Assembly: GCA_025331445.1 (NCBI GenBank)
Contig: JAIWNE010000015.1
Location: forward strand, 62,001 to 126,000
From: Blakeslea trispora
Taxonomy: Eukaryota > Mucoromycota > Mucoromycetes > Mucorales > Choanephoraceae
Reading direction: 5' to 3'
DNA length: 64,000 bases
Part shown: piece after piece, positions 54,451 through 64,000 of the stretch
How the letters are laid out: each line of letters opens with the position of its first letter
How positions within the stretch are numbered: position 1 is the first letter of the stretch
The notes under the pieces: model-generated
What the model was told of the DNA's origin: nothing
Seen by the model: the letters and a program-made list of their open reading frames with translations, nothing else
Databases searched by the model: none
Translations under genes and position numbers: made by a program

Positions 54451-56071
54451 TATTTCTTATTTTGTCCAATATTCTTGATCCATTGTTAAATATTTGGTGA
54501 CTCCAAGCCAAATCTCAATTCAAGGGCTCCAGAGCATCATATACAATGCTCGAAAAACAAATTTGTTCGAGTTATGACTTGCTTAAGAATCAATGTAACG
54601 GATATCAAATAGCTTGCCTCAGAACACTTGGAATGCCCATCACTTAACTGTTACTCTTCTCAACCTGATTGCTTGAATAATGTGAAGGATTAACTTTTAC
54701 GTTTAACTTGTGTGCTTGCCGAATTCTTTATATGAAGAGTACAAAGCACAACAGTGAACAATGCAAAACAAGGAATCAGAATACTTTTTTTAGAGGATTT
54801 CTTCGTGTATACTTGAACATAGGGATTTGTAATAAAGACCACTGAGTGTTGTGTAAGATTACCAATAGCTTTGTTAAGACTTCAATGAAAGAAAGGTAAT
54901 TTACAACAAATCTCTTTTAGCTACAGGAATAATAGTTTTTAATGTCTGTGTTGAGAGATTTGCACTAGAATGAGGTTGTATATTTCGAAGAGATTTGAGG
55001 GATAGAGTCAGACAGAATATAGGACTGTGCCATAACAATTCATTATCCTCTTAACGGTTGTTGTAGCTGAAGAGCAGCTAAACAAATGTTTGTTGAAACG
55101 TGAGCTATACAATAGCTATTATTGCTTTTGAGGATAATTGGTCGCTATCATTCCACGGTCGAAGAACACCAACAACATCGTCAAATCGTTTCTGCACTAT
55201 AAGTGTGAGCACTCGCAAAAATTCCTTCTCAACTATCTTGGCATCTAGCTCACTTGAGTCCAATAAATGTACCACTTTGTTGCAGATACCTATTAAAACA
55301 TTGCATCATTTGAAGTGTTGAAGTATAAGTCTAACAAGAGACTTGCTCGTGCTAAAAGATGATTCGCGATGAATGGATGAAGATCTAAATCGTATCATTC
55401 TGAAAAGTTAAACACCAATCCAATCATTTACTTTGCAAACACAAATATTATCGGAATGATTGCAGAGAGTGCAAGTATGAATATCATATATGCTTGCTAA
55501 AAACATCTCATTCTCATGACTTATGACTATCTGGTATTTCACCAATTTAGTTTTGTTTTCTTAAGGTTAATTCATATAGCAAACATCCAGGCGCAAAAAA
55601 TATCTTTTATTAGAAAGCCCTTTAAGTTTGACTGTTCGATCAATCAAAAAGTATAAATAAGCATGAAGCCTCTGCAGTCATTATTTTCTTTGTTCCATTT
55701 TATGATAAAAAAAAGTCTAAACAGATTCTTACAGGATTTCATCTCTTTTGTCTTCCATAAAAACCAATTCAACTCATAGACTCTAACTTTCTCAAACAAG
55801 CCTAAGCAGAACTGCTGGTTGTGATATCATGAGCAATAAAAGATGCTGAACGCTCTCTACAGAAGTCTTTTCCAGGTCTTTTTGGGTTAATAACATGAAT
55901 CTTTATGACGCCCATGTAGACGATAACAATGAAATAACTCTAACAAAGACAGTAGCGACTGAGATGAAATAGTAAAGAAAAATCGATCTACAGATATATT
56001 TATGTAAGAAAAAGACAGAGACAAGAATTTCTTTCCGGGAAATACTACGTCCACTTACGTAAGTAGACGTA
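54451..56071. other. Gene-free region
   Basis: AT-rich, with no ORF bearing a recognisable motif. A short perfect palindrome around CTACGT...ACGTAG occurs at about 56046-56073, just before the transposase fragment. Confidence 0.4.
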
Positions 56072-56452
56072 GTGTTATCCGACGGCTATTGGACGAGCGA
56101 ACATATGAAGAATCAGCTTGATGAGGAGGTAATCTCTCTTTTTAAAGCTCTCCGCCCAGAATCAATCGCTTTATTCCTACTATATCAGAGCAGCAATCAT
56201 AACGCATTTGCTTCTGATGCATTGGTAACAAAGAGAATGAATATGAATGCAATTGAAATTAAGGATGCTAACCCGTCTCAAGGGCTTTTCCAAGACACAT
56301 CCTTTTACTTCGTGAAAGAATTCGACTACAAAGAGCAGCAAAAAGTTCAATTTCAAAAGAAAAGTCAACAGCTGAAAGTTCGAGAGTATCAGAAAATACA
56401 TGCAACTCCTCATCCGGTATGTATTATAGCTTCTATGGTGCTAACAGCATAA
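56072..56452 (+). pseudogene. Fragment of a fungal DDE-type transposase
   Basis: A 126-codon ORF with DGYWTSEHMKNQL, FKALRPESIALFLLYQSSNH, ASDALVTKRMNMN and QGLFQDTSFYF. This resembles the C-terminal half of a DDE-superfamily endonuclease found in many fungi, in which the second block reads FxFDNSxNH. Here the Asp is replaced (LYQSSNH), so the catalytic residue is lost. No N-terminal half is seen upstream. Inactive remnant. Confidence 0.6.
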
Positions 56453-57632
56453 GAATAAAACGAAGGGTACAGAAAGTATTTCATTAGGAAAGGAGGGATA
56501 CTCTTGAACAGATATTTGTTTAGAAGCGAGACTGAGCGATACAATATGATAAAGTATTGTAACAATGTTGTAGTCACAGGCAATAGATGTTGTGCAGTAC
56601 ACTTGTTGCAAAGTTAGTCCGACTTTGCTCAACAAAAATCCATCCTTGCCGAAGTGTATCCCAAACACCATTGCGAATACAATTGGATTGAAAGATGCTG
56701 GGGAGCTGCAAAGAGAGAAGCTTGACAAGAATGTGATTATTTTTTTGACTCTCAAAAAAAAATATTCATGCATTTTTAGATAATGTAAGCCCAGTAGGTG
56801 AAGAGCCTTTACAGCGTCTCAAACAGAAAGAAGAAAAGGACAGTGTTAATGATCTCTATCAACCCTTTACTTCCTACTAGAGTCATACCTAGCAACAGAT
56901 AACAAGAATTAAATGTATAACAGAAAGACACAACTTCTTTCATTCAATCAAACTACTACTCCAGAATTTGGTTAAAGAAAACGACCCATTTTACTATAAC
57001 TATCATCTAGTTTTTATACTAGTTCTAAAAAATTATATCTAAGTAATGTGGAGATATAATGAATGTCAAGGTAGGAATCTAACAACAGTTTGACCTAAAA
57101 CGAGTGAAGTGGATAAAATATAAATGGCAAGAGTAGAAGTAAAGATAAATCAAAGAAATAAAGTTTAAAGCAACAATAAGGAGTGAATCAAAATAAGAGC
57201 AAAAGTCGAAATAAGCTAGCAGGATGGAAATAGACAACAAAAGAGAGAGATAAACATCAGGAATATGAGTGAGATCAAAAGAGTAGTACAGATCAGATCC
57301 AGGAGAGCAAAAGGGTCTTAACGGGTCTTAAGGGTTCTTCTTACTAATGAAGAGTGAAGTAAACACATAATTGAATCGCACAATATACGGAACTGCACCG
57401 GACAACGGTTAAACTTTTTGAGCCGATGTCTACTTCTCATTATATTTCACTTGAACAAAAAAGAAAAAAAAAAAAGCCGCCTTTTGGCGTTGGAACGACT
57501 GTATGTCGATACCTCGTAAAGATGAGAGTGTGTACAACGTACAAAGAAAGGCTAGACTTAATAAATATCGCAGCAGTTTTTTTTTTTCTCTTTTTTCTCT
57601 TTTTCTTTTCTCTTTATCTTTATTATCTAATC
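56453..57632. other. Spacer and probable promoter region
   Basis: Contains short direct repeats GGGTCTTAA near 57310-57335 and a T-rich leader ending at 57630, just before the ATG of the next gene. No other gene. Confidence 0.4.
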
Positions 57633-59435
57633 ATGAAACCCTCTGACAGACCTCTTATTAAAGCTTACTTTGACTCTTGTATTGAATCCGATACTACTCC
57701 TTCTTATTCTGATTTTATTTCACACCATTTTAAATTCCTTCAAGGCAATATTGATTGCAACGATCCTACAGAATTCAATAATTGGTACAATAACTTTGTC
57801 TCTGTTGCACAATAGTACAATATAAAAATTGTAAGTGCAAAAGCATATGTGTACATGACTGCATGATCAAACATCAAGCATTGATCGCTTTTAACTTTCT
57901 ATAGATCAAAGGAAACGCAAAGAAGGTGTGGTATGAGCTTGTAAGTAAATTAAAGCTTGGAATATAGCAATGTGTTGATTATTCTTTTTTTTTAGGTTGT
58001 TCCCAAGGCTGCAAAAACCTGTAAGCGCAGCCTCAATCAAGCTGTAGTTGTAGAAGAGTAAGTGTTCTTCTTCAGACTTACAGAACTGGTCAGATAACTT
58101 TTTGAATAGTCTAGAAGGACTGGAGAAAAACCTTGCCGTCGGAGAAGAAGCGATTTGCACGAAATTCAATGAGTTTCGCGCAGTAGCAATCGAAGACTTG
58201 AAGAAAACAGGAGTAGAAAGAAGTATCTCCTGTGACTTGGATAAACTGCTGTATGTATTTTCCTTTGCCGTTATAGAATACCCATTGACTTTTATTCTAG
58301 TGCTGCCCAAGGGATACTACGAGTAACCAAGACAGCGAGCCCCTTGATGAAGGAGGCTTTTGGTGAAGAATTGCTGAAGCAGTTCAGAAAAGAAAAAAGG
58401 CTTTCATTGTTTGGTAAGCCAGCAAGAATTTGCTCAAACATCAAGCAAGAACTAGATGATGTTTTGCTTGTAAGAACATCTTTATATCCTTATACTTTTT
58501 TTTTCTTTGAAGTAAAAACAGAGCATTAATGGTTGTTGACTTAGGAATACGACGAAAACAGAGATAAAGACGAACTTGAAGAAGGCCTGTTTATGTTGAA
58601 GAAGAAAACAAATGGAGCAACCGCCAGAACGCTCAAAACAATCATGTTGCTGTAAGTAGAGCTTATACTTTCTCTTTTAAAATATCTCATTCATTCTAAT
58701 TTAGATTGGATCACATGAGTGAGAAGAAAGGCGTCATGACTGAAATGCGCCTTCAATCTGGCCTTATCACTGCTCTTTGCCATGTGTTCAAGCCAAACAC
58801 AAGCCACGATGTAGTTGGGTAAGAGAGTAATAAGACTAGCTAATAAGTACTAACTTATAGTATAGCTACAACAAGGTCCTCTTCCCCGCTTCTGTTGCTG
58901 CGAAGAACTGTCGACCCGACATCATTGTCGAGGTGGTGTCGCCCAAGGCTTTGGTGAATGTTGTTGGAGAAGTTAAGTGTGCTTCGGCACCAAAGGAGAG
59001 CGTGGCTCTTGACCTTTTCCGTCTTGGTGTTTTTGGCGTTGAAATGCTATTTGAGTACAATCTCAAGAGCTCGATAGTATTTCAAGCTGTGGGTAAGTAG
59101 CAATCAAACTGTTGGAATATAAAGCTGACGCGAAACTTGTAGGAAATGAACTTGTCTTTTTTGTCTGCTTCCTGTTCTCTGGATTCTGTGTAATGCTCGA
59201 GGTTGAAAGCCTAATCCTTCCTTCGACTTATGACGAATTTGCAAACTTCGGGCTACAGTCCCACAAACTGCAAAATATTGCCAGTTTGTATGAGATGTGT
59301 TGTGTCGAAGATAGCAACAACGCTGCCAGAAAGTGGCATAAATTCTCGTATGATGTTATCAAGAACATCTACAGCATCTGCAGCACAACAAGGACTTCAA
59401 CAGTCCATAGATCTGAAGCCTCTTCAGAGGTCTAA
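57633..59435 (+). pseudogene. PD-(D/E)XK-like gene interrupted by one TAG codon
   Basis: Nine exons: 57633-57830, 57905-57940, 57996-58057, 58110-58250, 58301-58469, 58545-58651, 58705-58818, 58866-59092 and 59143-59435. They total 1347 nt (449 codons) with all junctions in phase and canonical signals. Only codon 61 (57813-57815) is TAG, so the gene is either recently broken or read through. The protein is mostly helical, and the C-terminal third contains RPDIIVEVV...VVGEVKC followed by LDLFRLGVFGVEML. The spacing PD...E-x-K fits the core of PD-(D/E)XK nuclease-fold proteins. Similar GEVK-containing proteins are, as I recall, multi-copy in Mucoromycota and may be transposon-linked. Substrate and role unknown. 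It lies just outside the Mutator-like element. Confidence 0.55.
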
Positions 59436-59461
59436 ATTTAGCTTGTATGCCTTCTTTTGCT

Positions 59462-59657
59462 TTTCCTTGCCTCTGTTTTCCTTGCCTCTGTTTTTCTTGC
59501 CTCTGTTTTTCTTGCCTCTGTTTTTCTTGCCTCTGTTTTTCTTGCCTCTGTTTTTCTTGCCTCTGTTTTCCTTGTCTCTGTTTTTCTTGCCTCTGTTTTC
59601 CTTGTCTCTGTTTTCCTTGTCTCTGTTTTTCTTGCCTCTGTTTTCCTTGTCTCTGTC
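59462..59657. repeat. 15-bp minisatellite, about 13 copies
   Basis: The unit CTTGCCTCTGTTTTC varies at two positions (C/T in GCC or GTC, final C/T). As 15 is a multiple of three, all three plus frames remain open and yield repetitive Leu/Phe/Cys/Ser strings. These ORFs are not genes. It lies between the PD-(D/E)XK-like gene and the left inverted repeat. Confidence 0.95.
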
Positions 59658-59710
59658 TTTTTTTTTTGTCTCTGTCTTTTTCTTATATAAATATCCTAAT
59701 CATCAAATCA

Positions 59711-60070
59711 ATCAAATCAAAAGTGAAAAATTAAACACCACCTCATTTATCGGTTTTGAGCATTTCAAAGAAAATTCATAGAGCTAAAAAAAAAATGAGT
59801 GTTTTTTTATAGTCCATCACCTCATTCGGGTCATTTCTCCATGAAATAAAAAAAAAAAAGTTTTTATTTTTTCTTCAAAGTCTAAAGACCACCACCTTTT
59901 TTTGTTGCTTTTTTTTTCTAAGTCCCTGGCTTTTTTCTTGAATTTTATATGTTTTCGACATTTTCGTTTTTCTGTTTTACCTGCCATTCTCAAATATTTG
60001 AACTTTTTTTTTTCTAAGTCCTTGACTATTTTCTTGAATTTTATATGATTTCGACATTTCGTTTCTTCAA
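59711..60070. repeat. Left terminal inverted repeat of MULE
   Basis: Begins ATCAAATCAAAAGTGAAAAA and matches the reverse complement of 63653-64000 apart from scattered differences, including an 8-bp insertion (ACATTTCG) near 60052. It contains an internal duplication: the theme TTTCTAAGTCC...TTGAATTTTATATG occurs at about 59915-59980 and 60012-60063. Confidence 0.92.
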
Positions 60071-60096
60071 CTATAATACCAACGCTTGCTGTTTAT

Positions 60097-60285
60097 TTGC
60101 AGTTCAACAGTATGATCATGGTAATTGTGAGTTTACCTTTCATATTCTACTTGAATAAATCTAAGTTCTTTTTCCTATTTATCACTTCTGTGGTTATCAA
60201 TGTTATTATTGCTTTTTCTACTATGTATTTCTGTAAGTGTATGTATGAAGGAAAAAGAGTAAGTATGTTTATTTATGTTTTTTAA
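60097..60285 (+). other. Small hydrophobic ORF inside MULE (doubtful)
   Basis: 62 codons with two hydrophobic stretches, read opposite to the transposase and overlapping its 3' end by a few bases. AT-rich sequence makes such ORFs common. No splice or family evidence. Confidence 0.12.
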
Positions 60286-63200
60286 ATGTCAAATGATAGT
60301 TCCAGAAGGGTTTGACATTTTCTTTTTTTTTGAGATTGGCCATAGCTTGATAATGAAGATGATTGATAGCTGGCCAGACTATCTTAATAGAGCGTTTTAG
60401 CTCTAAAGTAATCCAATGATTTCGGTTGACGAAATGCATCAGAAGAGGAAGAGGTTTGGGTCCTGGCTTGTAGTTAGCAGAGTTGAATCTGTCTAACACA
60501 GGAAGAAAAGTCAAGTGATCGCTGTCATTGTCATAAACAGCCACTGGAACACCGAAAGTGCAAGCAGCAATTTGAGCACAATCGGGTGCCATAAACCAAT
60601 TATTTCGAGAGACAATGGTATTGGCATCCATCATCACTTTTTTGCTTCCGACTTTTTCTTCAATGCCAAAGCAGATGATGTTTTTGCATGCATCAAAATC
60701 GTATGAATTTCCAAAAGCTTGGCAATAGAGGTCGAAATTGCTTAGTAGCTGATCGCGCATAGCGTACTTCACTTCTAGAAATTCGTTTTCATCATCGAAG
60801 ATCTGTGCAGCCAAAGCACGAAACCCACAGAAACCGTCTGACTTGACATCAATAATGCTTTTGTATGCATTATCTGGTATGTCTTTGCTTATACGATCTG
60901 CAAAGCGATTACCTATTCTACTTTGTTAAAATTCATAGTGTTTTCAACAAACATAGGAACTTACCTTGGTCCTGCTTGTGTTTAGTTCTTTTGGCTTTTC
61001 TTTGGTCTTCCAAAGCTTCAGAAATGCTTAAAAACGCATCTGCGACATTTCTTCTTCTTTTGCCTGAGCAATTAACTTTATGTTCACCATTGTAATAGTT
61101 GGCTTCGTTTTCATGTTACTCACAACAAAGTCTTTTCTTTTACATTTAATTGCTGTTTTGACCTTTGCATCTAATAAACGTTCTGCTTTCACTACCTCAC
61201 TTCCATGTTGTTTAATTTCGCCTTCTTCAACTGCGTCTTTTTCATCTTCATCTTCTTCATCTTCTTTTCTCTTTTCAAACTCATAGAGGCACTAGAGTAA
61301 ACAGTTTAGTTAACAAAGCTATATAATAAGTTTCTTGAACCTCTTTACCTTTCCTGTAGTAACCTTTGATCGCATCTGTTCTGCTCTTGCCTTGTTCTTG
61401 TTCTTTATCTTTAACCAAGGGCTATAGCATGGCTCCTTGGCAGGACGGCCAATTTTGTTGACTTCTTGAGATGTAGGCAGTAAAAATGAATCATTACAGT
61501 CAGGAGCAGGAGTATCGCCATCGCTTGACTGAATTTTATAGTTATCCATTGCTTTTTGCATATGGATCAGAAGGGAAGTTTGGCTGTCTGAGGAGTCATC
61601 AAGACTACGGAATCTTGCTTCAAGCTTTAAAATGAATCGCTGCCATTCATTGGGTGTATTACTTTGGCCGGGCGAAACTGAGGTAATGGCATCAGCAGGC
61701 AAAATCGAGTCATCCATTGCTTTGAACTCTTGATCTAGATGCCAATGACGATGAAAATCACCGAGAGCAAAAGGCTTGTTACCCAAAGAAAAAACGACAT
61801 GCGGGCACGGAAGAAGAAAGTTAATTCTTGCTGAACAAGAACAGCTGTCATCATCAGTGCTCATGCCTTCACCAGACTCGACAGCAAGGCAGGCAGAGTG
61901 AGCAGCAATTAGCGCAGCACGCGAGACTTTTCCTTTGATGGCATCCAGCTTTTTGTTGTGCGAAACCAACATGTCACGTTTCTGACTTTCCTTTTGGTTT
62001 AGGAGAGCAAACCTGTTTCTTAGCGAAGTGCAGTATGAATCAATGTGCTCGAAGGCAGTGACCAAATCCATTCTTCTGGACATTCCAACCTTCAACGCAC
62101 GATGGCCACTTTTTGCTCTTTGTGTGCTCAAGCAGTTGAAGTGAGCATACTCTTTGGTCAGATAATTGGCCCATTTTTGTTTGATAGGGATCCAATTTCT
62201 TTCAAAGTAGTTGAGCGCCTTGTTGCAGTCAGGTAAATCTCTATCAGGATTATAGTCCGAAACATTTTCGGCATCATGAGCTTTTCTGCAATAAGCTTCA
62301 AAGTATTTCTCGAAGCGCTCAGCATTCTTGGCGCGAATCATCTTTTCAACAAGCTTGATGCACTCTTCTTTAGTGTCCTTATTAAAGAAGCGACCATTCT
62401 TGTTCAGCTCCTTCTTAATATTACCCATCATGTGCCAAATGCACAACAGTTTTTCTGATTGAGAAAACACTTTATCCAAAGCTAGCATAAGTGGCAAACA
62501 TTTGTCTGTCACAAACAAAGGCTGCTCAAGATCGGGAAGCGCCAAAACATCTTTCAGCGACTCCAAGAACCAGGCGTAAGTAGCATATTGCTCGCTACAT
62601 ACAAAAGCAAATGCAATTGGAAATGTTTTGAGCACATCTGAACCTAGATTGTGTACGCCATATACACAGATCAAAGGCATGTCACGATCATTTGTTTTAT
62701 ATGTTGCATCTATGACTAACACTTGGCCCATTTGTCTTGCATTCTCGATCATAGATTCATGGGCGAAGAAAATGTTCTTCAAACTCACGGATGACCCATC
62801 TTTTGCTTGTGACACTTGGTATTTGACACAGAACCCAGCAGTTTTCATTTTGTCGATGAGGACCTTTGCGTCTTCTATCTTAGAGTTAGGAATTGCCGAG
62901 TCCTTGATCTCGTTGGCAAAGTTTGCAATATCTTGATAGTCCAAGACAGGAACTCCTTCAAAGGTTTCAATGTTCTTTCTGATCTCAGGAACACTGGTGT
63001 TTTTTTAACCATTTCGACAATTTTCTTAACGTCTCCAGGCTTCAAAAGGTTCTTTTTACCTTGAGGTACGGCTCTGTTGTATTTGGCATTACAAGGATGA
63101 TCGTGCCTATGTTCATCAGCGTTGCTTGGCTTGTTGATGGACCAATAGCTTCCTTGAGACTTGAAAGTGATTCTAATGATAAACTTGCAAGTAGATTTCC

Positions 63201-63552
63201 AGCTTTGGTATTGTCTTTGGGCATTGGGCTTGGGCTCACTTGATGAAAACCGATCGCTATATTTGCAAGTAAGATACAATCTTTTGTCTTGTTCAAACTT
63301 TGATCTAATAAGGATCATGTTTTCTTTACGGGCCCGATCAAAAATGATCTCAGTAAGCGAATCAAGATTATGGAATTTCATGCCAGCAGTAACAGGCAAA
63401 CGTATTCCACCCTCAATAAACGTATAATCATTATCTGACTCGACAGATTTTTTTCCGGTGTTGACTCTAACTGCAAATTTGGCTCTCAAAACAGCAGGGC
63501 GAGGTTCCATAAAGTCATCATCGTCAGCAAAGATATTTTGAAGTTTTTCCAT
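60269..63552 (-). pseudogene. MULE transposase fused to C-terminal OTU cysteine protease (two frameshifts)
   Basis: Exons: 63552-61349, 61291-60965 and 60912-60269, with introns 61292-61348 (57 nt) and 60913-60964 (52 nt). The sum is 3175 nt. Restoring one base at each of two A-runs (near 63003 and near 61113) would give 1059 codons. Order: MEKLQNIF start; FAR1/WRKY-GCM1-like N-terminus with Cys and His pairs (SWKSTCKF, DEHRHDHPC); MULE DDE core with VLVIDATYKTND and FVTDKCLPLML, then CIWHMMGN; the third acidic position reads STQRAKSGHRALK, where relatives have Glu; SWIM finger CSCSARINFLLPCPHVV; an acidic linker; and an OTU domain with SDGFCGFRAL (catalytic Asp/Cys) and NRNHWITLEL (His). The transposase appears inactive in two ways. 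The OTU domain itself looks intact. Confidence 0.82.
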
Positions 63553-63652
63553 TTTAAGTTTATACAGAGAAAAGGAAATGTTTCTAATTTTAAATTTTTG
63601 TATTTCTGCTTTTGAAAAAAATATAATGTACATAGGAAAAAGTTGAAGACTT

Positions 63653-64000
63653 TTGAAGAAACGAAATCATATAAAATTCAAGAAAATAGTCAAGGACTTA
63701 GAAAAAAAAAGTTCAAATATTTGAGAATGCAGGTAAAACAGAAAAACGAAAATGTCGAAACATATAAAATTCAAGAAAAAAGCCAGGACTTAGAAAAAAA
63801 AAGCAACAAAAAAAGGTGGTGGTCTTTAGACTTTGAAGAAAAAATAAAAACTTTTTTTTTTTTATTTCATGGAGAAATGACCCGAATGAGGTGATGGACT
63901 ATAAAAAAACACTCATTTTTTTTTTAGCTCTATGAATTTTCTTTGAAATGCTCAAAACCGATAAATGAGGTGGTGTTTAATTTTTCACTTTTGATTTGAT
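63653..64000. repeat. Right terminal inverted repeat of MULE (truncated by window end)
   Basis: An inverted copy of 59711-60070. It ends at the window boundary while still pairing (ATTTGAT at the edge), so its true end is not visible. Confidence 0.92.

Larger units (their letters stand above)
59711..64000. mobile_element. Mutator-like (MULE) transposon, right end cut by window
   Basis: Long terminal inverted repeats (59711-60070 and 63653-64000) flank one minus-strand, multi-exon transposase-OTU gene. The repeat is still matching at base 64000, so the outer end and target-site duplication lie outside the window. The left side continues CATCAAATCA outward. Long TIRs, a FAR1-like N-terminus, a MULE DDE core and a SWIM finger together define a Mutator-like element. 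Confidence 0.88.

Noticed and set aside
59447..59781. Long Leu/Phe/Cys-rich ORFs
   Set aside because: Produced by the 15-bp minisatellite, which keeps all frames open.
62980..63010. 26-nt GT-AG mini-intron to fix the MULE frame
   Set aside because: A GTTAAA...GAG segment would restore frame, but it is far below the roughly 50-nt minimum seen in this window, and it deletes conserved-looking residues. A base loss in the A run is simpler.

Overview
The window looks like a stretch of an early-diverging fungal genome, most likely Mucoromycota (Mucorales-like). The reasons are the AT-rich, pyrimidine-tract-rich non-coding DNA, many short GT-AG introns (about 50-70 nt), and the gene repertoire: an intein-free vacuolar ATPase subunit A, an Ndt80-type factor, Pho85, a Kin1-type kinase, a CHD6-9-class remodeller and a MYSM1-like deubiquitinase. 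No rRNA, confident tRNA, CRISPR or bacterial operon signal was seen. All gene models were joined by hand from splice signals and reading-frame phase. For each model called intact, the exon lengths sum to a multiple of three.

Gene-dense half (about 2.3-46.1 kb), left to right: a LEA2-type single-pass membrane protein (+); an eight-exon CHD class III chromatin remodeller (-); V-ATPase subunit A with an ATG-only first exon (-); a Cdc34-type ubiquitin-conjugating enzyme with microexons (+), followed closely by a mitochondrial dicarboxylate-type carrier (+); a DASS/SLC13 anion transporter (+), convergent with a Kin1/Par-1-like kinase (-); dead DDE transposon remnants (26-28 kb); a NATD1-like small acetyltransferase (-); a caleosin-like protein with a repetitive N-terminus (-), divergent from a MYSM1-like SANT-SWIRM-MPN protein (+); an Ndt80/PhoG-type transcription factor (-); a bZIP factor (+) that appears to carry a HAC1/XBP1-type Ire1 intron; and a Pho85-type cyclin-dependent kinase (-).

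Accessory half (about 46.2-64 kb) is repeat- and transposon-rich. It holds hairpin-bearing dispersed repeats and a decayed Fanzor/TnpB-like (RuvC plus Zn-ribbon) gene on the minus strand. It also holds a 260-bp foldback element flanked by TA, a 164-bp tandem repeat, a dead DDE transposase fragment, a nine-exon gene with a PD-(D/E)XK-like motif and one premature TAG, and a 15-bp minisatellite. At the right end is a Mutator-like element with roughly 350-bp terminal inverted repeats, whose transposase is fused to a C-terminal OTU cysteine protease and is broken by two single-base gaps.

The most interesting signals are the bZIP gene with two Ire1-style hairpins whose cleavage restores an acidic C-terminal frame (unfolded protein response), the Fanzor-like RNA-guided-nuclease relic, and the MULE-OTU fusion element.
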